Source of the DNA: Clostridia bacterium DTU080
Lineage (GTDB): Bacteria; Bacillota; Limnochordia; DTU080
Length of the DNA: 9,415 nt
Direction: 5' to 3'
Assembly: GCA_001513395.1 (NCBI GenBank)
Contig: LFTP01000237.1
Location: 1 to 9,415, forward strand
Shown here piece by piece: positions 7,047-9,415 of this stretch (position 1 is the stretch's first letter; every line of letters begins with the position of its first letter). Made by a program: the position numbers and the translations under genes. The notes beneath the pieces are model-generated. The model searched no databases, was not told where the DNA came from, and saw only the letters and a program-made list of their open reading frames with translations.

Positions 7047-7506
7047 TGGCTTCACCACCGTCGGCGCATGAGCGGCGCCGTATGCGTTGTATGCAGTGAC
7101 CTTCTTCTATGATCGTGGTGAAGGCCTCAAAAGGCGTACCTTCGCACCACGCTTCGTTGAGCAAGATCGTCTGGTCACAAAAAAACTTAGACTGGTTCAA
7201 ACCCAATCGGCGCACATGAGCGACGGCCGGTCAGTCTCTTACGGTGAGTGTGACTCCCGAATCGTCCACATCCAGCGTGTAATCAGCGTTTTCGCGGTCG
7301 AGATAGTATCGCCAGTGTTCGATCAGTTCGCTCAGATCACCGCGCCGGATTTTTTCGTAAATCGAGCTGTATACATTTTGCGCCGTAGCCGCAAACACCG
7401 CTCGCAGCGCTTCCCGTCCGTAAGTGGAACCCAAATACTCCAGCGTGGCATTCATGGTGCCGTGGAAGTCGGGATGCAAAGCGCCCGTGTCACGATAGCG
7501 CATCAT
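7033..7506 (-). CDS. Paralogous Cys-rich small protein with in-frame TGA (gene A): candidate selenoprotein or recent pseudogene
   Basis: GGGAGG lies 7 bases before the ATG at 7506, and the sialidase-like gene ends 15 bases upstream. If the TGA at 7233-7231 is read through, the product is 157 residues. Residues 1-91 have an N-terminal helical region, then 'EHWRYYLDRENADYTLDVDD' and 'TLTVRD'; codon 92 is TGA; it then continues 'PAVAHVRRLG', 'SKFFCDQTILLNEAWCEGTP' and 'EEGHCIQRIRRR' to TGA at 7035-7033. The 65 codons after the TGA contain no other lesion. Aligned with gene B, the TGA sits on Cys84 of its CP motif: 'VRD-*-PAVAHV' against 'MHR-C-PSLSKV', with the next shared Cys 18 residues later in both (C110 and C102). 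The ENAD/EENCD motif and the final Cys (C138 and C132) also correspond. Reading the TGA as selenocysteine at a functional Cys is plausible. A TGC/TGT-to-TGA mutation or a base error would look the same. Confidence 0.6.
7190..7208 (-). promoter_or_regulatory. Candidate bacterial SECIS hairpin downstream of the in-frame TGA
   Basis: On the minus strand GATTGG (7208-7203) pairs with CCAGTC (7195-7190): 6 base pairs with one T-G wobble around the 7-base loop GTTTGAA. The stem starts at base 23 and the loop at base 29 after the TGA, and the loop begins with G. This fits the broad bacterial SECIS description (short upper stem, small loop with G in the first two positions, loop roughly 16-37 bases after UGA). 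The description is loose, so chance is a real alternative. Confidence 0.35.
7231..7233 (-). other. In-frame TGA at a conserved Cys position (possible Sec codon)
   Basis: Codon 92 of gene A, in context GAC TGA CCG. TGA is used as an ordinary stop elsewhere in the window (905-907, 2416-2414, 6620-6618, 8754-8752), so genome-wide reassignment is not supported. The unusual point is that the protein on both sides is in one frame and the paralog has Cys here. Confidence 0.5.
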
Positions 7507-7521
7507 TACAACGCCTCCCGT

Positions 7522-8652
7522 CTAGTCGTTGAAAAAACCTCCCAGTCCGTTCGTTTGAGGCCGGTCGGGTTGGGCGGTATATAACCAGGCGACAGGAATC
7601 CGGGTGATGCGCATATGCGCCAGACCGCGAGCGCAATAGCCCAACAGAACGCTGTCATCCACCGGGTGAATGGCGACGTAGCAGTACCAGCCTTCCGGAT
7701 TGCCTTCCAGGACCTTGGTGTGCTGCCATGTCCGCCCTTCATCTTTGGATATCGCCACGCTCAGCGGTACACGGCGGTTGCGCAGATGATCCGGTATACG
7801 GCTGTGGTCATTCCAGACCAACAACAGATCACCCGTCGGCAGGCGCTTGACCGACGCCGGTGACAAGGGCGAAGCGATGGCTGAAGGCTGCGGCGGGCTC
7901 CAGGTGTCGCCCCCGTCTTCAGAGAAGGCAAGATACTGACACCCCTGATTCGTCCGCATGAACATCATGAGCCGTCCATCTTTCATCTCAACAATGCCCG
8001 GTTCTTGGACGGTGATGCGCTTGCCTGTCGCGTCATACCCCTTGTGCATCGAACTACTTCGCCGCCAGCTGTTGCCGTTATCGTCGGAGAGATAGCACAT
8101 TACGGTGCCCAGGCGATCCATCTGCGGAGAGTCTTTGCTCGTATGGAGGCAGACAGGAACCACCAGCCGTCCGTTTTGCAGCTGTATGACGCGGTCGTTG
8201 TTGAGTACGTAGTATCCGATTTCATCCGTAATGCACATCACCGGCGGACCCCAGCTTTCGCCTTCATCGTTCGAAATACGCATGACGGGCCGGCAGTCTT
8301 TTTCACTGTTTTTTCGCAGATAAAAAAGAGCGATCTTATCGTTTTGCAGGCGCAACAGGCTAACCGACATGACGTTCATGCCGCCTTCGTTTTCTACGAT
8401 AAGACGATCTTGCACCGTCCATGTTTTGCCTCCGTCGGACGAATAACGCCCACACAATTGGGCCGGATCATGATCGCTGCCTTGACCGGCCGTGTAATGT
8501 GAGTAGATGAACATGATTCGTCCGTCTTTGAGCGATACAAAAGCACCTTCGCTGTTGCGCGGGTTGCCGGGCCCCGGCGGAAGCTCAAGAGTTCGGGTGG
8601 GAACGTCTCTTTCGTTGGCCTGTGCGGTAAAAAACCAACTGAACAAGCGCAT
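7522..8652 (-). CDS. BNR-repeat sialidase-fold protein (exo-alpha-sialidase-like)
   Basis: The product is 376 residues, starting at the ATG at 8652 with AAAGGAGGG 9 bases upstream. Five Asp boxes (S-x-D-x-G-x-[TS]-W) lie at 71-78 SSDGGKTW, 127-134 SNDEGESW, 189-196 SDDNGNSW, 244-251 SEDGGDTW and 302-309 SKDEGRTW, spaced 55-62 residues apart as the blades of a six-bladed propeller. Other family signatures of the BNR_2 type are 'RNSEGAFVSLKDGRIMFIYS' near the N-terminus, 'QEPGIVEMKDGRLMMFMRT' at 216-234, and 'SPASVKRLPTGDLLLVWND' at 264-282. The classical 'RIP' Arg motif of GH33 sialidases is not in its usual N-terminal place, so glycan hydrolysis is likely but sialic acid as substrate is unproven. 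The N-terminus is only weakly hydrophobic, with no clear signal peptide, so it may act in the cytoplasm. It is the second visible gene of the minus-strand unit. Confidence 0.85.
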   Translation of the reverse strand: MRLFSWFFTAQANERDVPTRTLELPPGPGNPRNSEGAFVSLKDGRIMFIYSHYTAGQGSDHDPAQLCGRYSSDGGKTWTVQDRLIVENEGGMNVMSVSLLRLQNDKIALFYLRKNSEKDCRPVMRISNDEGESWGPPVMCITDEIGYYVLNNDRVIQLQNGRLVVPVCLHTSKDSPQMDRLGTVMCYLSDDNGNSWRRSSSMHKGYDATGKRITVQEPGIVEMKDGRLMMFMRTNQGCQYLAFSEDGGDTWSPPQPSAIASPLSPASVKRLPTGDLLLVWNDHSRIPDHLRNRRVPLSVAISKDEGRTWQHTKVLEGNPEGWYCYVAIHPVDDSVLLGYCARGLAHMRITRIPVAWLYTAQPDRPQTNGLGGFFND

Positions 8653-8751
8653 CTTCCGTCGCCCTCCTTTGAACGGTAGATATATCGCCTATACGCCTGA
8701 TCCGGGATCTGCCGCCCTTGAGGAAAAAAAGTCTTGGGCCCGGAATGATTG
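8653..8751 (-). promoter_or_regulatory. Short intergenic region with the RBS of the sialidase-like gene
   Basis: The 99 bases contain AAAGGAGGG, 9 bases before the ATG at 8652. A T run (TTTTTTT on the minus strand near 8724-8730) follows GGGCCC, but no stable stem precedes it, so a terminator or attenuator is only weakly suggested. No clear promoter was identified. Confidence 0.4.
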
Positions 8752-9415
8752 TCAATGCCGTAGTGAGCGTTTTCTTCCGTGACAACGTAGCGCCTCTGCG
8801 CCTATGAGTCGGGCCAGATCATCGGGGTCGTGAAAATGCGGCAGAAACGGAGCCAGATCGGGCCAGCGTACGCCGGTGTCACTTTGATACAGCGCGATAC
8901 CCTGTGCGCCGTCTCTTGCCGATTGCAAGGCTCGACGCGCTAAGACGAGAGGATTGACACCTTTGGGATTGACTTGACCGGACCATCCGTCACGCTGCAC
9001 GGGCAGACAATTGCCGGCGGCAAAGACGGGTATTCCGTGTTTTTTGCCGAGTTCTACGTATGGCAGGTCGCTGAAGTCGTTGAATTCAGTCAACCATTGC
9101 AGCTCGCTAAGGGCGAGTTCGTCGATTAGGCCTTCTTCTGCCCATCCGACAACATCGAGTCCGGCGATCAGATTCGAGACGAATCCGTCGTTGGGCACCC
9201 TGACTTGCAGGGGTATTCGGCGTCCGAACCGATGACCGTATTCATTCAAGACTTCTTTAGTGCGGCGAAGAAGCTGCGTGATTGATGCGGCACGGAAGCG
9301 ACACCATTCCAAAAAGATCTCTCCGTCTTCGAGGCCTAACCGCCTGGGATCGAGGCCATACTCTTTCTCAAAGGCGTTTACATATCCCGGATGATAGCGG
9401 GCCATAGGCGGCTGT
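8752..9415 (-). CDS. Glycoside-hydrolase-like TIM-barrel protein, C-terminal part (5' partial at window edge)
   Basis: The frame stays open to the last base of the window (residues QPP precede the first ATG at 9405), so this ATG is probably internal and the gene starts outside. About 220 C-terminal residues are visible. 'MARYHPGYVNAFEKEYGLDP' resembles the segment after a barrel strand in family-10-like or DUF187/GHL10-type proteins, where 'P-P-x-x-x-F-x-x-x-Y-G' is common. Later strand/helix alternation such as 'RIPLQVRVPN', 'DVVGWAEEGLIDELALSELQ', 'KHGIPVFAAGN' and 'DGAQGIALYQSD' suits the second half of a TIM barrel. I cannot place the catalytic acids. It ends with TGA at 8754-8752, and the next gene starts 99 bases on, so co-transcription with the sialidase-like gene is likely, for breakdown of the same glycan. 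Confidence 0.65.
   Translation of the reverse strand, partial: QPPMARYHPGYVNAFEKEYGLDPRRLGLEDGEIFLEWCRFRAASITQLLRRTKEVLNEYGHRFGRRIPLQVRVPNDGFVSNLIAGLDVVGWAEEGLIDELALSELQWLTEFNDFSDLPYVELGKKHGIPVFAAGNCLPVQRDGWSGQVNPKGVNPLVLARRALQSARDGAQGIALYQSDTGVRWPDLAPFLPHFHDPDDLARLIGAEALRCHGRKRSLRH

Noticed and set aside
7033..7110. Apparent frameshift joining gene A to gene B into one protein
   Set aside because: Gene A has its own stop at 7033-7035 after a natural basic C-terminus, and gene B has an ATG at 7046 with an RBS-like GGTGGTGA. A 14-base overlap explains both.
7212..7230. Hairpin directly after the TGA (CGC/GCG with loop TCATGT) as SECIS
   Set aside because: Its loop starts only about 12 bases after the TGA, closer than the usual range, and its stem is bulged. 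The hairpin at 7190-7208 fits better.
7231..7233. TGA reassigned to an amino acid across the genome
   Set aside because: TGA closes other well-defined genes here (905-907, 6618-6620, 8752-8754), so it acts as a stop in general.
6570..8502. Plus-strand ORFs of 165-180 aa (6570-7112, 7087-7584, 8005-8502) opposite the minus-strand unit
   Set aside because: The minus-strand genes have RBSs, motifs and Asp boxes; these plus frames have none and are shadows.

Overview
The window comes from a bacterium with mid-range GC, strong Shine-Dalgarno sequences (AAAGGAGG, GGGAGG, GGGGGGG) and tightly packed genes. A family-1 sugar-binding protein, a surface beta-sandwich protein, a TIM-barrel glycosidase-like protein and a BNR sialidase-like protein suggest a carbohydrate-feeding organism, possibly an anaerobic Bacillota (Limnochordia-like) or Armatimonadota/Planctomycetota-type lineage. 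That placement is a guess from gene content. I see no rRNA, tRNA, CRISPR array, transposase or phage gene.

Layout, left to right. (1) Bases 1-2205, plus strand: the C-terminal part of an Ig-like/discoidin-like surface or carbohydrate-binding protein, then an exported ABC-type solute-binding protein with a signal peptide but no lipobox cysteine. (2) Bases 2206-2933: an intergenic region with a GC-rich hairpin and a small leftward helical ORF, divergent from (3) bases 2934-5612, a tldD-tldE (pmbA) pair encoding the two subunits of the TldD/TldE metalloprotease, with HExxxH and the C-terminal Cys visible in TldD. A branched terminator-like hairpin with a T run follows. (4) Bases 5779-6616: about 0.8 kb with no intact gene. 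It holds frame-broken coding remnants, including the C-terminal part of a second solute-binding protein with an in-frame stop. (5) Bases 9415-6618, minus strand: a compact four-gene unit of a partial glycoside-hydrolase-like TIM-barrel protein, a BNR/sialidase-fold protein with five Asp boxes, and two small, overlapping, distantly paralogous cysteine-rich proteins resembling the L-2-amino-thiazoline-4-carboxylic acid hydrolase-like group.

The most interesting observation is in the third gene of that unit (gene A, 7506-7033). It is open from a good RBS and ATG to its own stop, except for one in-frame TGA at codon 92. When gene A is aligned with its downstream paralog (gene B), the TGA falls on a cysteine of gene B's 'CP' motif, and the next conserved Cys is 18 residues further on in both. 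A 6-bp hairpin with a 7-nt loop starting with G begins 22 nt after the TGA, which fits the general bacterial SECIS geometry. Gene A is therefore a candidate undescribed selenoprotein, with a Cys-to-stop mutation or a base error as the main alternatives. No sel genes are in the window.
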